Positions 36,073-46,600 of a stretch of 64,000 bases of DNA are shown here, in pieces; the first letter of the stretch is position 1, and each line of letters begins with the position of its first letter. The translations under genes and the position numbers were made by a program. Under the pieces are notes generated by a model that was not told where the DNA came from, did no database searches, and saw nothing but the letters and a program-made list of their open reading frames with translations. Source of the DNA: G942493375 sp942493375 (GTDB lineage Bacteria > Armatimonadota > UBA5829). The stretch is taken from positions 2,170,001-2,234,000 of the forward strand of contig OW818698.1 in the NCBI GenBank assembly GCA_942493375.1, given 5' to 3'.

Positions 36073-36717
36073 CTAAGCTTGGTAGAACTCGACTTCCGGC
36101 AAACGAACAGCTGTCAATGGGCCACCATAGGCACATCCGGTATCAATCCCGATCTTGTTGTCCTCTACAATGGGTTCCTGCTTTTCAGACTGGGAGTGCC
36201 CAAAAACAATTCTACCTTCAGGCCATTTGTATGTGCTGTTAATAAATGCAGCTCGATTCCAAAGGCAGTCTTTCCAGTTGTTCTGGCTCAATGTCTTTCC
36301 GGAAGAAAGGCCCGAATGCACGAACACAAATCCTGGTTCGGTGTGATAATAGCCCAAGCCAGTGATGAAGTCTCGATGCTCCACTGGCAAGCTTAGTTCA
36401 CCAGGTCTAGCGCCAACTAAGTCATAACTTCGTAGTGTGGCGATTCCACCGTATTCCAGCCATAGCTCGCGGTCATAAGTCTTACAACCTTGCATGTAGT
36501 CACGCATCATGTGTTCGTGATTGCCACACAGGAATTTCGAGTCGTAGTGTTTGCTTAATTGGAGCAGGTATGAGATCACCCCATTTGAGTCGGGGCCTCG
36601 GTCAATATAATCACCGAGAAATATTAGTCTGTCGTCAGCAGTCAAAGGAAGTTTATTGATAAGAGCTTTCAGTTTTTTAGAATGACCGTGTATGTCGCCT
36701 ACGGCGAATATGCTCAA
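36073..36717 (-). CDS. PPP-family metallophosphatase (Ser/Thr phosphatase or ApaH-like)
   Basis: 214 residues from TTG 36717 with GGGGGA six bases upstream. All metal-binding motifs of the phosphoprotein-phosphatase family are present: GDIHG (near residue 7), GDYIDRG (near 35), GNHE (near 65), then HSG and GHSQ late in the chain, ending TAVRLPEVEFYQA. Bacterial relatives remove phosphate from proteins or hydrolyse dinucleoside polyphosphates. The size fits the small PrpA-like protein phosphatases. It is divergent from the small membrane gene. It could counter a kinase of the island, but no Ser/Thr kinase is seen. Confidence 0.88.
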   Translation of the reverse strand: MSIFAVGDIHGHSKKLKALINKLPLTADDRLIFLGDYIDRGPDSNGVISYLLQLSKHYDSKFLCGNHEHMMRDYMQGCKTYDRELWLEYGGIATLRSYDLVGARPGELSLPVEHRDFITGLGYYHTEPGFVFVHSGLSSGKTLSQNNWKDCLWNRAAFINSTYKWPEGRIVFGHSQSEKQEPIVEDNKIGIDTGCAYGGPLTAVRLPEVEFYQA

Positions 36718-36863
36718 GTTCAGTCCCCCTTGATAAATAGGTCACATATAATCAAGACGCATGTCAGCATCGAGAGTTACCAAGATTGACAAGAGATTTC
36801 AATGGCGGGTAAACTTACTGTGCCATTACATGATCATTATATATCTGTATACAGGATACGCTG

Positions 36864-37112
36864 ATGTTCAATGAGCTCTTCAAAATAGCTGCCAGTTGCG
36901 TAGAAGGTGCACTGTACGTTCTACTATTGTTGATTGCACTCGGAATGATATTTGGCGGTAAGAATGGTGCAATGTGGGTAATCAATACTGCTATCGCACC
37001 TATAAAGGGAGCCTTTCAGAAAAAGCTCACGGCGCTGATATATCTTTGCATGTTCGTGATCATTAGCTATTACTTCGGCTCCAGGATCGCCCACACTATT
37101 GGGTTTAGGTGA
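36864..37112 (+). CDS. Small two-helix membrane protein (82 aa)
   Basis: ATG 36864 after AGGA. Two hydrophobic segments (LYVLLLLIALGMIFGG and LTALIYLCMFVIISYYFGS) are joined by a short, basic loop. It converges with the larger membrane protein on the opposite strand, with 14 bases between stops. No family is recognised. Confidence 0.6.
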   Translation: MFNELFKIAASCVEGALYVLLLLIALGMIFGGKNGAMWVINTAIAPIKGAFQKKLTALIYLCMFVIISYYFGSRIAHTIGFR

Positions 37113-37126
37113 CGTATCCATTATCA

Positions 37127-38080
37127 TCAAGTCCTTCCAAACCATCTGCCAAACAACTCCAGAAAGATGGAGATATGTGATCCAGTATGGTTAGCCAACG
37201 TTGGACTGTCTTCAGCCTGACTCTCTTTAGTATCTATCAAATCATCCATAAATAAAAGCTCTTCTTGTTTTTTATACATCAGACTGCGCCAGTCATTTGT
37301 ACTATTAACTCGTGATTGAACCCACAACATTTCCATCAAATCTGCGTCTTTTTTGGCTCTCATCTGGTGATATCCTATAGAAATAAATATGAGCAAAAAA
37401 ACTGGCAAAAATGAGATCCTGGTAATCGAAGAGGGTATTATAAGGTAAGCCATCAAACAAGTTAATAGCAGAAATAGCGAAAAGGAAATAACGGCATTCC
37501 ACCAAGAATCAGAACGAATTGCAAACCAGAATGAGAGGCAAGACAAGAAAGCACTGCCAACAACTGTTATTAAATAGAACCAATAATGAGGGGAATGATA
37601 GTTGTGGATCCATATAGAAGAAATTCCAATAGACAAACCAAGTTCCGCAGCAAGCATCCAATTGTCGTAGAGTCTCCTCCAATCCAGCCTTCTACGTGAC
37701 CATTTCACAAGTTCGGGACAACCCGCAGAATAATATGGAATAACGAACAGAGAGTCAGCCGGTGTGTCTGCCAAGTTATCAATTCCCTGGGGATGTTCTA
37801 AAGTGAGAAGCTTTTCCCTGAATTCTTTGCGTGCATCATTATCAGTCGGGTATATGCCAAGAAAATAATAAACATTAAACACCAATGATTGTACAACTAT
37901 ACCAATCAATGGAGTAGCAAAAAGAGCAATCACTAGTGCAGATGTGCCAGTTTTACCTAGTTGTTCATTCAAAAATGCACATGATAATCCTGGGTCTACT
38001 ATCCAGAAACCATATATACAAAAAACAGCTAAAACAACGCCTGTCAGTCCATTCTGTAATAAAAAGCCGGGATCACCCAT
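37127..38080 (-). CDS. Multi-spanning membrane protein after the defence operon (317 aa)
   Basis: ATG 38080 with AAAGGAG upstream. At least six hydrophobic segments are visible: two in the first 70 residues, then about 145-165, 170-190 and two between 200 and 245. The region 75-140 is soluble and acidic, with DNLADTPADSLFVIPYYSAG. The C-terminal 75 residues are cytoplasmic and charged. The family resembles uncharacterised membrane proteins often found in defence islands, but I cannot name it. It lies 68 bases downstream of the large helicase and could be the last gene of that operon. Confidence 0.65.
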   Translation of the reverse strand: MGDPGFLLQNGLTGVVLAVFCIYGFWIVDPGLSCAFLNEQLGKTGTSALVIALFATPLIGIVVQSLVFNVYYFLGIYPTDNDARKEFREKLLTLEHPQGIDNLADTPADSLFVIPYYSAGCPELVKWSRRRLDWRRLYDNWMLAAELGLSIGISSIWIHNYHSPHYWFYLITVVGSAFLSCLSFWFAIRSDSWWNAVISFSLFLLLTCLMAYLIIPSSITRISFLPVFLLIFISIGYHQMRAKKDADLMEMLWVQSRVNSTNDWRSLMYKKQEELLFMDDLIDTKESQAEDSPTLANHTGSHISIFLELFGRWFGRT

Positions 38081-38148
38081 TTATATTTCTCCTTTAAATT
38101 AACATGCATTGGAATCATCAAACTTTGCGCTTGTCTTATGTATACTTT

Positions 38149-41100
38149 TTAGCACTGTTGATCATTGTCCGACTTAAGTTTACCAGTATGCAAAACCGAA
38201 TCAATCTCTGCTACACACCCGCTTACATCGTGATAAACACGAGGTCCGGGGAAACGTAGAACTGTATAGCCCATCTCTGTTAGCCGTTTTGTTTGCTGAG
38301 CATCTTGTATGCGTTGTTTCATTGATGAATGGAATGCCAGTCCGTCTACATAGATTAGCAGTTTGATGTTGTCGTTAATCAGAGCCAGGTCGGCGACTGT
38401 CAGGAGATACCCGTTGTCTAATACAGTTAGCTGTTTTTCAAGCGTCGGCAGTCCGGCGTCAACTGCTGCTTGGAACAACTTTTGTTCCAGTGGAGAGCCA
38501 AATCCTGCTTCTTTTGCCTTTATCCATTCGGGTGAATCCATTATGTGGGCGCTTGCAAAGACTTCGCCTGCTTCTTCTATTTTCTCAAGCGATGCACAAG
38601 ATAGAGCAGGTACTGGTATGCGCCAATCTAGGAAGCCCTGTGACCACTGTCTCTGGTTTGAATAGCTTCTGAGACATCTGTAGCAGGAGCTCGGACAATC
38701 GTGCCCCTCCAGATGGCGGAGTGCATTTTTTGCCACAGTTGGAAAATTTGCCAACAGCGCGTCAAGGATACCTGAACCACCCACGATTGTGTCTATCCAC
38801 AATATTTCAATGACTTTAGTGTCCTGTGGATCTTTCTTATGCATTACCAGCGGCTCCAGATCACGTTCGTCTATATCGAAAGCCCTGACTGCACCTTGTA
38901 TAATCGCATATGCGAGGGACCACGCCCATTTGACCCCATCAAATCCCTGATTCTCTATTCCAGGCACTATTAGTCGCAATGTATCTGCCTGGGTCTTGTG
39001 TCCCAGTGAAACGACTTCAGGTTTTCCTTGACAGTTCTTGGCGTGCTGGTCTATCACAGCGCCTGTGTCTTTGGGTTTCTTGCTGCGTTTGCTGTTGGTT
39101 ACAGGTGCAGGAGGCCTGACCACATCTCCACAGGTTAAACAAAGTCTGAAACCTACTCCTGCGTCTCCAGGTGGGTCTGTGGGCATAGGACCATGATTGA
39201 TCCACCATAATTCTTCTTGTTTCCGGAGTTCAAAATTCCACTCACCAAGGCAGTGTCGCTTCCCAGGCACATTTCTTTGTGGATGGGCTCTCACATCCTG
39301 CGCCCCCATGTTCCTCTCTTCTTCGCTCTCTGGTTCGACTTCTGAGAGCTCTCCACGGAAAGCTCCAGCATCTACTGCTTTGACACCGTCAACCCCCAGT
39401 TCTACACCGCACCTGGAACAATTATTTGCAGCACCGACAGCATTTGCCAACGAGCATACCGGGCATTCTGTATATTGGAATACGCTCTCTGTTTTGCTGG
39501 AGTTCACAGAACCAGGGCGGTTCATTGCAATACCAGCGACTTGCCACCTGCCTCCCCTGGCATATACTATTTGGCCAGGAGCATACTCACGTTGAGCTTG
39601 AACGCGACCAGTAAAGATAGGTTCAGGATTAAATCCCAGACTTAAGGAGCCGGGATCACCCGAAAAAGCGTATCCAGGTAAAATTCCATCTTCGGCCAAA
39701 ACGCGAGGTAGGTAGGAGTATTTGTAGTCCGAACGCAAGCGCCGTGCAAGATCATCAAGGCTTCTCTCCATATCGCGTTCCAGTGCTGACATGCCGATCT
39801 TTGCTCCTAACTCTTTCTTCTTGAACGCTGCGCCTTTGATCAGATTGCCTCGCCGCTCCAAACTGTCTTTGACCAGGCCCTGCATCTCATCCACGACAGT
39901 CGCAATCCAAACGTCAATAACCCCTTCAACCTGACCGAAGACGTTTTTTGCTTTATCCTTGCCACTTGCAGCGGATGCAATCAGTTTATCCAGCACGTTC
40001 TTTTTAATTGCATTGTCATCCAGGTCACCTTCAGCATTCATAAATATCTCAAGGGTTGCAGGGAAATCAATGCTTGCCGATTCAAGTGCCAGACTATGCA
40101 CATGGCGTCTAATTGCTTCCAGGTTATTGAGATTGAACCTCGGAGGAGGGATAGCACCGGTGATGATCTCATCAGGATGATCGAAAAAATAACCATCATG
40201 AGGAGTGCTTCGAGAGAATCCAGCAACTATACCCATCCTGGATGATCGACCAGTTCGTCCGGCTCTCTGAGCGTAGTTTGCAGGACTCGGTGGCATATTT
40301 CGCATAGCGACAGCTTCCAGGTCACCTATGTTGATCCCTAGTTCGAGGGTTGGCGTACACACGAGCATATTCTTTGTCGGTGGATTAGTCGAGAACTCCT
40401 CTTCAATTCGTGCCCGATCTTCATCGCTGACTGATGCACTGTGTTCGGCAGGTAGTAGAGATGCTGTGAAATCCTGGGAAAGTAACAGAGCGTTTATATT
40501 ACCATCAGACACTGCTCCAGCCCAACTCTCCATTATTCCGGAACAGGTAGTCCTCGGGCAAGGGCCTCCAACTCGCTCATTTGCCACGGCTCTTCCACAA
40601 ACATTGCACCGTACGAATGAATGCCCTGCCTCAATCAGCAGATTGTCATAATTTATCTGGTAACCGGTAACACTCTCCTTGTCGGAACCGATCTTTCCTT
40701 CGGATATAATACCTGTATCATCATTTGCGAGTAGCTTGAACAGGTCGTCTAATGACTCCATTGATACATGATCACCGTGGACATGTTTCCACATCTTCTG
40801 AACAGCAGTCTGGCCAACCTGGCTCCACGTCGGTATAAGCTCATAATCCCACTTTTTATTACCCTTATTGCCTGGCAAAATGAATGCAGCCGGTCTACCA
40901 ACTTCCCTCCCGATCTCAAGTCCATATTGACTGGCCAATTTATCAGTACGTGTGAGTCTCTGAGTAAGAGCTTCATGACTGACTGCCCTCTTGGAGCGCA
41001 GCATATCCAGAATAAAAGGTGTGATATATGCTGTAAGTCGTCTGTCCAGCTTGTGTGTCTCACAGTAATCGAGGAACTCTTCGCTCCTCAGTGTTTCCTC

Positions 41101-43356
41101 CAGTCCAGCATAACGCACCCTGACCATGGCTAATCGCTCAAGACTGGCGCGAACGTTGGGTGAGATAACAAATTCCCCCAGTAACAATCCCTCAATCAGT
41201 GCTTTCTCACGTTTTTTAGCAGCATTATTGTTGGTCTTTTTCAGCAAGCCGTCAGCCACATATTTATGGTAAAGATCCTCTACCAATTTCTCGAAGTCGT
41301 GTTCTTCAGTGGTATCGGACAACAGTTCATACACACTGCGTCTTAATCTAAGATGCTTTTCAATGCCTTCTACAAATCTAGCCTGATGTGCGGCATCCTG
41401 TCTGGAATCACAAAAGACCAGTAGTTTCCTGCTATCATCTGGCAGGCCAGCCAGGACAGAACGTGAAACATGGGTAAGTGCTGAAGAATTGCCAAGACTG
41501 ACAGGTGTGATAATATCGAATCGACCATAGCGACTTTGACAGATCGGGCAGCGTGTTCCTTTTCCGAGAAGCAGCCTAACTGGTCTCAATGGAACTCCAC
41601 ATGTGCATAATTTATTGTGTTCGTCAGTCGACAAGGCCAGACACTTCGGACAGATAAACATACCAGCCTGACCAGGACCAAGTTTTCTTTCAGGCAGTTC
41701 ATCCTCGTCAAACAACGACTCTGTTTCTGTTGATCCATTCTTTTCTGTGTCTTCCGGATCATCTGATTCATCGCCTACCAGGTCTTCTTCTGCTTCGATT
41801 TGTATCTCTTCCAGTGGCGGATCATATACATAGACAGTTGTCTTTGAACTCTTCATTCTGCCCCATGGCGCTAGCAGTCCTTCACCCTGACTGCCTGGAG
41901 TGCCATCGTATCGACCTACATGGAAGTCCCATCCGCAGGTTCTACATAAGGCAAGTGGTAAAGCCTTGCTGCCACACTTTGTGCAAACAGATATTCCCTC
42001 CTGGAGCAATGCGCCACAGTCAGGATTTACACATCGCCAAAACCTTGCAAGACCTCGCAGGAAACGATGAACCTTTGGACGCAGTTTGAACTCGCAGGAT
42101 TCAGGCAGACATGGACCGACGAGTAAAGCTGCCTCAATTTCATACTCCAGTGCTGTTCGCCAGTTTTCGCCTACTTCAGCCGGTGTTCTACCGGGTTCAC
42201 TAGACAGGAGCTCTACGATCTCACCAAGCGATTTTGGTTTGCGCAGCCAATCGAGAAGACGATATGGCAGAGGACTTCCGGATAGCAGTTCTTCCGGTGT
42301 CCGTGTATCATCAATGCGAGCGCCTACAATCTTTGCAGCCAGTTTTCTCACACTGCTTGGGATCTCCGGGTCACAGGCATCTATATCTTCTCGTGTTACT
42401 GTTGGAAGCGACTGGAACTTCAGTCCCGGTGGGCATATTGGTGGATTGGGAATCTCTGTAATCACAGCCTCTGGAGTCGTTTCCTGACCGGTAAGTTTGG
42501 TGAAGAACTCGGCGACTCCTGCCCGAGGATCACTACCTTCAGTTTCCGATTGTAGGGTGGCGGATGTTCCTATATATAATGGATTAGCGGATTTTGGATT
42601 GAGTTCTTTTAGGGCAGCTCTAAGACGACGCAGTAGGCATGAAACGTCCGTTCCCAGTATACCGTGATAGCTGTGAACCTCATCGAGTACTACAAAGCTT
42701 ATTTCGTGGTCCTTGAATATATCACGCCCATCACCGCGTATCAGCATATACTCAAGCATCTGATAGTTGGTAAGGAGTATGTTGGGTGGGTTACTTCGGA
42801 ACTCCTTGCGGATGACTCGCTCTTCGGGTGGACTATCAGCAGGTCTTTCACCTCGGAGCTTTGTTTCGCCGGTATAACGGCCAAATGTAACACCTGAATC
42901 ACGCAGTAGATCGCGTATACGGCGATTCTGATCAGTTGCGAGAGCATTCATTGGATAGATTATAATAGCGCGAACCTTATCACCCTGGCCCTTGTGGGAC
43001 AGACAGTGGTCAATAATAGGCATCATAAATGCTTCTGTCTTGCCTGATCCGGTGCCGGTTGCAATTACTGATGGTTTTCCGTCCATTATCCTGCGAGTAG
43101 CATCGGCCTGGTGTTTATATGGTTTCTCTGCTACTGCACCAAAACGTTTTCGCGTTTCGGGAAGTAGTTCTATTAGGGCTGATTCGTGCATATATGGTTG
43201 GGATATTGCAATATATGGCTCCCGCGTGAGGAATCCCTCGGTATTAATCTCTTTATTGAAGGCTTCCTTTAGAGGTTTCTGGCGAGGATCGAAGGTGGTA
43301 GTGAGAAGCTTTAGATAATCCTCTCGCAGCGACTTGGCTATTTGTAAAGGATTCAT
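38149..43356 (-). CDS. YprA/DrmA-type DEAD helicase with DUF1998-like and nuclease-like C-terminus
   Basis: 1735 residues, ATG 43356 after AGGGAGGG. N-terminal helicase: KPYKHQADATRRI, Walker A ATGTGSGKTEA, IYPMNALATDQ, DEVH in VVLDEVHSYHG, then a second core with TPTLELGINIGD and QRAGRTGRSSRMG. Between and after lie cysteine clusters: CVNPDCGALLQEG, CTKCGSKALPLALCRTCGW, CPKCLAL and CPICQSRYG. About residues 1500-1600 hold the MZB/DUF1998 signature GHDCPSSCYRCLRSYSNQ. The last 110 residues resemble the DUF559/Vsr nuclease fold (VADLALINDN, LLIYVDGLAFHSS), but the usual acidic residue before VDG is a Tyr, so cleavage may be lost. It would unwind or translocate on invading DNA. Confidence 0.85.
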   Translation of the reverse strand: MNPLQIAKSLREDYLKLLTTTFDPRQKPLKEAFNKEINTEGFLTREPYIAISQPYMHESALIELLPETRKRFGAVAEKPYKHQADATRRIMDGKPSVIATGTGSGKTEAFMMPIIDHCLSHKGQGDKVRAIIIYPMNALATDQNRRIRDLLRDSGVTFGRYTGETKLRGERPADSPPEERVIRKEFRSNPPNILLTNYQMLEYMLIRGDGRDIFKDHEISFVVLDEVHSYHGILGTDVSCLLRRLRAALKELNPKSANPLYIGTSATLQSETEGSDPRAGVAEFFTKLTGQETTPEAVITEIPNPPICPPGLKFQSLPTVTREDIDACDPEIPSSVRKLAAKIVGARIDDTRTPEELLSGSPLPYRLLDWLRKPKSLGEIVELLSSEPGRTPAEVGENWRTALEYEIEAALLVGPCLPESCEFKLRPKVHRFLRGLARFWRCVNPDCGALLQEGISVCTKCGSKALPLALCRTCGWDFHVGRYDGTPGSQGEGLLAPWGRMKSSKTTVYVYDPPLEEIQIEAEEDLVGDESDDPEDTEKNGSTETESLFDEDELPERKLGPGQAGMFICPKCLALSTDEHNKLCTCGVPLRPVRLLLGKGTRCPICQSRYGRFDIITPVSLGNSSALTHVSRSVLAGLPDDSRKLLVFCDSRQDAAHQARFVEGIEKHLRLRRSVYELLSDTTEEHDFEKLVEDLYHKYVADGLLKKTNNNAAKKREKALIEGLLLGEFVISPNVRASLERLAMVRVRYAGLEETLRSEEFLDYCETHKLDRRLTAYITPFILDMLRSKRAVSHEALTQRLTRTDKLASQYGLEIGREVGRPAAFILPGNKGNKKWDYELIPTWSQVGQTAVQKMWKHVHGDHVSMESLDDLFKLLANDDTGIISEGKIGSDKESVTGYQINYDNLLIEAGHSFVRCNVCGRAVANERVGGPCPRTTCSGIMESWAGAVSDGNINALLLSQDFTASLLPAEHSASVSDEDRARIEEEFSTNPPTKNMLVCTPTLELGINIGDLEAVAMRNMPPSPANYAQRAGRTGRSSRMGIVAGFSRSTPHDGYFFDHPDEIITGAIPPPRFNLNNLEAIRRHVHSLALESASIDFPATLEIFMNAEGDLDDNAIKKNVLDKLIASAASGKDKAKNVFGQVEGVIDVWIATVVDEMQGLVKDSLERRGNLIKGAAFKKKELGAKIGMSALERDMERSLDDLARRLRSDYKYSYLPRVLAEDGILPGYAFSGDPGSLSLGFNPEPIFTGRVQAQREYAPGQIVYARGGRWQVAGIAMNRPGSVNSSKTESVFQYTECPVCSLANAVGAANNCSRCGVELGVDGVKAVDAGAFRGELSEVEPESEEERNMGAQDVRAHPQRNVPGKRHCLGEWNFELRKQEELWWINHGPMPTDPPGDAGVGFRLCLTCGDVVRPPAPVTNSKRSKKPKDTGAVIDQHAKNCQGKPEVVSLGHKTQADTLRLIVPGIENQGFDGVKWAWSLAYAIIQGAVRAFDIDERDLEPLVMHKKDPQDTKVIEILWIDTIVGGSGILDALLANFPTVAKNALRHLEGHDCPSSCYRCLRSYSNQRQWSQGFLDWRIPVPALSCASLEKIEEAGEVFASAHIMDSPEWIKAKEAGFGSPLEQKLFQAAVDAGLPTLEKQLTVLDNGYLLTVADLALINDNIKLLIYVDGLAFHSSMKQRIQDAQQTKRLTEMGYTVLRFPGPRVYHDVSGCVAEIDSVLHTGKLKSDNDQQC

Positions 43357-43434
43357 ACTATCCCTCCCTATATTTCATGTGGATTTGAGCTATAATGATT
43401 CTAATAATAGTCTCGATACGGAGCACATTCAAAT

Positions 43435-43623
43435 ATGGCATCACTTGCTGAATCAAACAAATATTTACGTGATCCAATGAGACTCCGCAGAATAATACGT
43501 GAAAACTGCACATCTACGGCTGTATTTGAAGGTGTAAGAGTTGCAGTACTTAAGGCAGCTCATTCTAGCACTATAGAACATGTTGATATCGAAACTTCAG
43601 AGATCTGTGACAAGCCATCGTAA
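43435..43623 (+). CDS. Antisense 62-residue protein with a Fic-inhibitor-like motif
   Basis: Encoded on the plus strand between the methylase and helicase genes, opposite to both. ATG 43435 has GGAG about 13 bases upstream. The chain begins MASLAESNKYLRDPMRLRRI and contains TSTAVFEG, which fits the [S/T]xxxE[G/N] motif of Fic-domain antitoxins and autoinhibitory helices. No Fic protein is visible in the window. The segment NKYLRDPxxRR...S/T...EG is recurrent in small antitoxin-like proteins as I recall them. It may be a solitary antitoxin-like protein, perhaps counteracting a factor elsewhere. Its position inside a defence operon makes it notable. Confidence 0.55.
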   Translation: MASLAESNKYLRDPMRLRRIIRENCTSTAVFEGVRVAVLKAAHSSTIEHVDIETSEICDKPS

Positions 43624-43679
43624 CTTATTTGTATTGGGTTCGTATTCTCCCTCTATTCCTGGATCTGCATCATACCTGC

Positions 43680-46600
43680 TTATTTTCCTGCTCCTGCTTT
43701 GGTAGGTACATAAGCTACTGCTCCGAGGACTTCTTCGGCAAAGAAAACACGCTCTCGAAGATCACGGATAGGTCCTGTTTGACGGGAGATGTCCACACCT
43801 GCGTTTGAAAAGAACTTCACAATATCATCCGGTGGTGTTTCCCCTTTAAGCTCAAAATAGGCAAGCAGGGCTTTGTCTCGAGTGATAAAGCTGCGCGGGG
43901 TGACTTTCTCGCCACTCTTGGTCATACGGATGAATACATCCCCCTCAAGCGGAGGCTGGTCGCGGTCCAGAAGTGGAAATGTGGATAAGATCAACGCATA
44001 TTCTGCAAGGCTGATTCCATATAGCTCTGCTACCAGTGCGTCTATTCGCGCACGAAGCTTCGCACGTTCATGCAGGTCTGTGGTTGCTTTGTCCATTGTC
44101 CATGGGAAACTTAGTTCCTCTGGATAATCAATCGCAAGTTCGTTCCAGAGATCAGCCATCTCGGATGTAAAACAGGTAAGGCGTGTTGCACTCATAACTA
44201 TTGTATGAGCCGAAGGAGAATCAAGAGATGGTCTTGGCATAGGAAGTTTGTTTACCAAAAAGAAGTTGAGATGGTTAGATACACGGAGTCGTAGCAACCA
44301 ATCTACTGTGAATGAGTTCAATATACTTATCCACAGCATTGCTAAACCTGTATCGTTTGTGGTGGCCATTGAAACAGTGTTGCCACATGGTAAATATTGC
44401 GGTATGATAGCTGCAAGGGCACTTCGCTCATTAGTCTGTCCCGTGACATCACAAAAACCTGCTCGATAAGCAAATGACGAAAAATGCGATTCTGCCATAA
44501 AATAGTGTGGTAGTATTTCCTTCTCAGGGAATTCAAGCTCCCGCCATTTGGATCTAGCACCGCTTCCGCTAACATATGCTTTTGCAGTATGATCAAATTG
44601 GTGAACCAGTCTTCCTTCGTATAATGGTACATAAGTAGCAGCAGGTATGACCGGCAGAACCTCAAGTTGGTGCTCTTCCGTCTTGAAGATATAACCTGAA
44701 TGAGTAAACGCAATTTTCTTTGAGTCAAGATCACCAGAGAAGTGTATTCGGCCTTTAGAGTCTATATCGCGCACTGCATGCACGAACATATTCGGTGATG
44801 AAGTGTAATAATGATCTTCCGATGTTTCCCATTTTCGTCCGAGTATCATTTTCGCACCCATTTCGGCAAGTCGTGCACCTTCACGGAATAAGTGAGCATC
44901 ATTGGTCATATGAAGCCCACCATTGAATCCAATATTCCAGGTTCTTTCTACCTTTTTACCAAGTTTAGGAAATTGCTTGTATATACGCCATACTGTATCA
45001 AGTTCGGTTGGGTTACGCACCTCCACAATCGGATATTGTTCCAAATCAAGTGAGTGAATCAATGCTATATCTACGGTCACACTCCTAGGATCCGTGTCAA
45101 ACGACAGTAATACTTCCGCCGGTTCCCATCTATAAAATGCAGCGGTGAATTTTAATGTCGATCCACCTTTGGAAAACACAACTAAATCAAACTTTTGATT
45201 GTGATGGACTCCTGGAAATATAGTCCGTTCATTATCCAGTTTGCAGATAGATTCCAAAGAACAGTCATCAAGAAGCATCTTTCGAAGTGCAGTGCATCCC
45301 TGCGATGACTGTATTCCAGATGGTACTATCAATCCTGCACGTCCCTTATATTGCAGTAGGTGAAACGCCCGTTCAAGGAAGAATTTGAAACAGTCCGGGT
45401 CGCCGCCTGTTTTCTTTCCATCAGCAATGGCTGTCTGGTGGGTATAGATAGTCTCGTTCAGCAAGAACTTGGACTGCGCTGCAATCGTTTGCACATGCTC
45501 ATCCCATCGTTCTTGTAAATGCGGTGTTTTCACAAGCAGTCCTGATATAAACCGTTTACGAGCTGTACCCTGGTAGTCCCAGACGGTAGGATCGATCTCT
45601 GAATAAAATTCGCGCTCATTGGGCTTCATTTTGTCCCACGGTGGGTTTCCTATGATCGTACTGAATCCTGCATCCTTGCGACGGATACCTTTCTCATCGA
45701 ACCACACATCCGGGAACATGAGCTGCCAGCAGAAAGCCTTTGCTTTTCCACCTTTCTCAACAGCATCCGATCCTGATATAAGCGTGTCATCCGATATACG
45801 TTCCAGCTTGCCAAGATCACTCAAGGCAGTGTCAATTGGAACAACACTGGCACCTGGAGTGAGTGCAGTTCCAATACGCATATCATGTAATGTAATGAAT
45901 TCAGAGAGCTCTCCCTGCATTGCGGAATATGCCAGGCGCTGGTTTACAAAATCCAGCGGGTTCTCATCAACCAACCTTCGGATTGTTTTCAAATGCATCA
46001 TTGCGCGTGCAAGTTTCTGCCTGAGTTTCTCACCCGCGATATCGAACATACTCTCCAGCATATCTAGTTGAATAGTCGGAGAGTCGGAACTTGAATCCTT
46101 TTTACCTTTGCTCTTCCCGGTTTTCTGCTTAACTTCAGGTGCCTGGAGAAGCATATCTGTATCCAATCCGAGGAGGGAGTCGCCGCACTGCAGGCGATGA
46201 TCCAGAAATGTTAACGGATGATCCGCAGCGGCAGTAGTCAGCCACAGAGAAACTTTAGCAAGATCCACAGCGAGCGGATTCTTGTCCACACCATAGATGC
46301 AATTTCCGGCCACAAGCAACCGGCAGACAGCTAATGCACGGATATCATCTTTCCATACCCGCTGCAGGTCAGATGGGATATCTGCATCGCACAGAACTTC
46401 ATTCTCGGTAAGGTTTTGTATCTGTGACATTATATTGGAGACTTCATCCCGGTATGCAGCGAGAAGATGCTCTCCCAACCGCCGAGTAGCGCCTACAAGG
46501 AAGTGCCCACTACCCATAGCCGGGTCGGCAATCTTCAGGGACAGTATTTCCTGTGGTGTCTTATTTTTCACCAGAGGATCTATCGCCCGTCGCACAAGGA

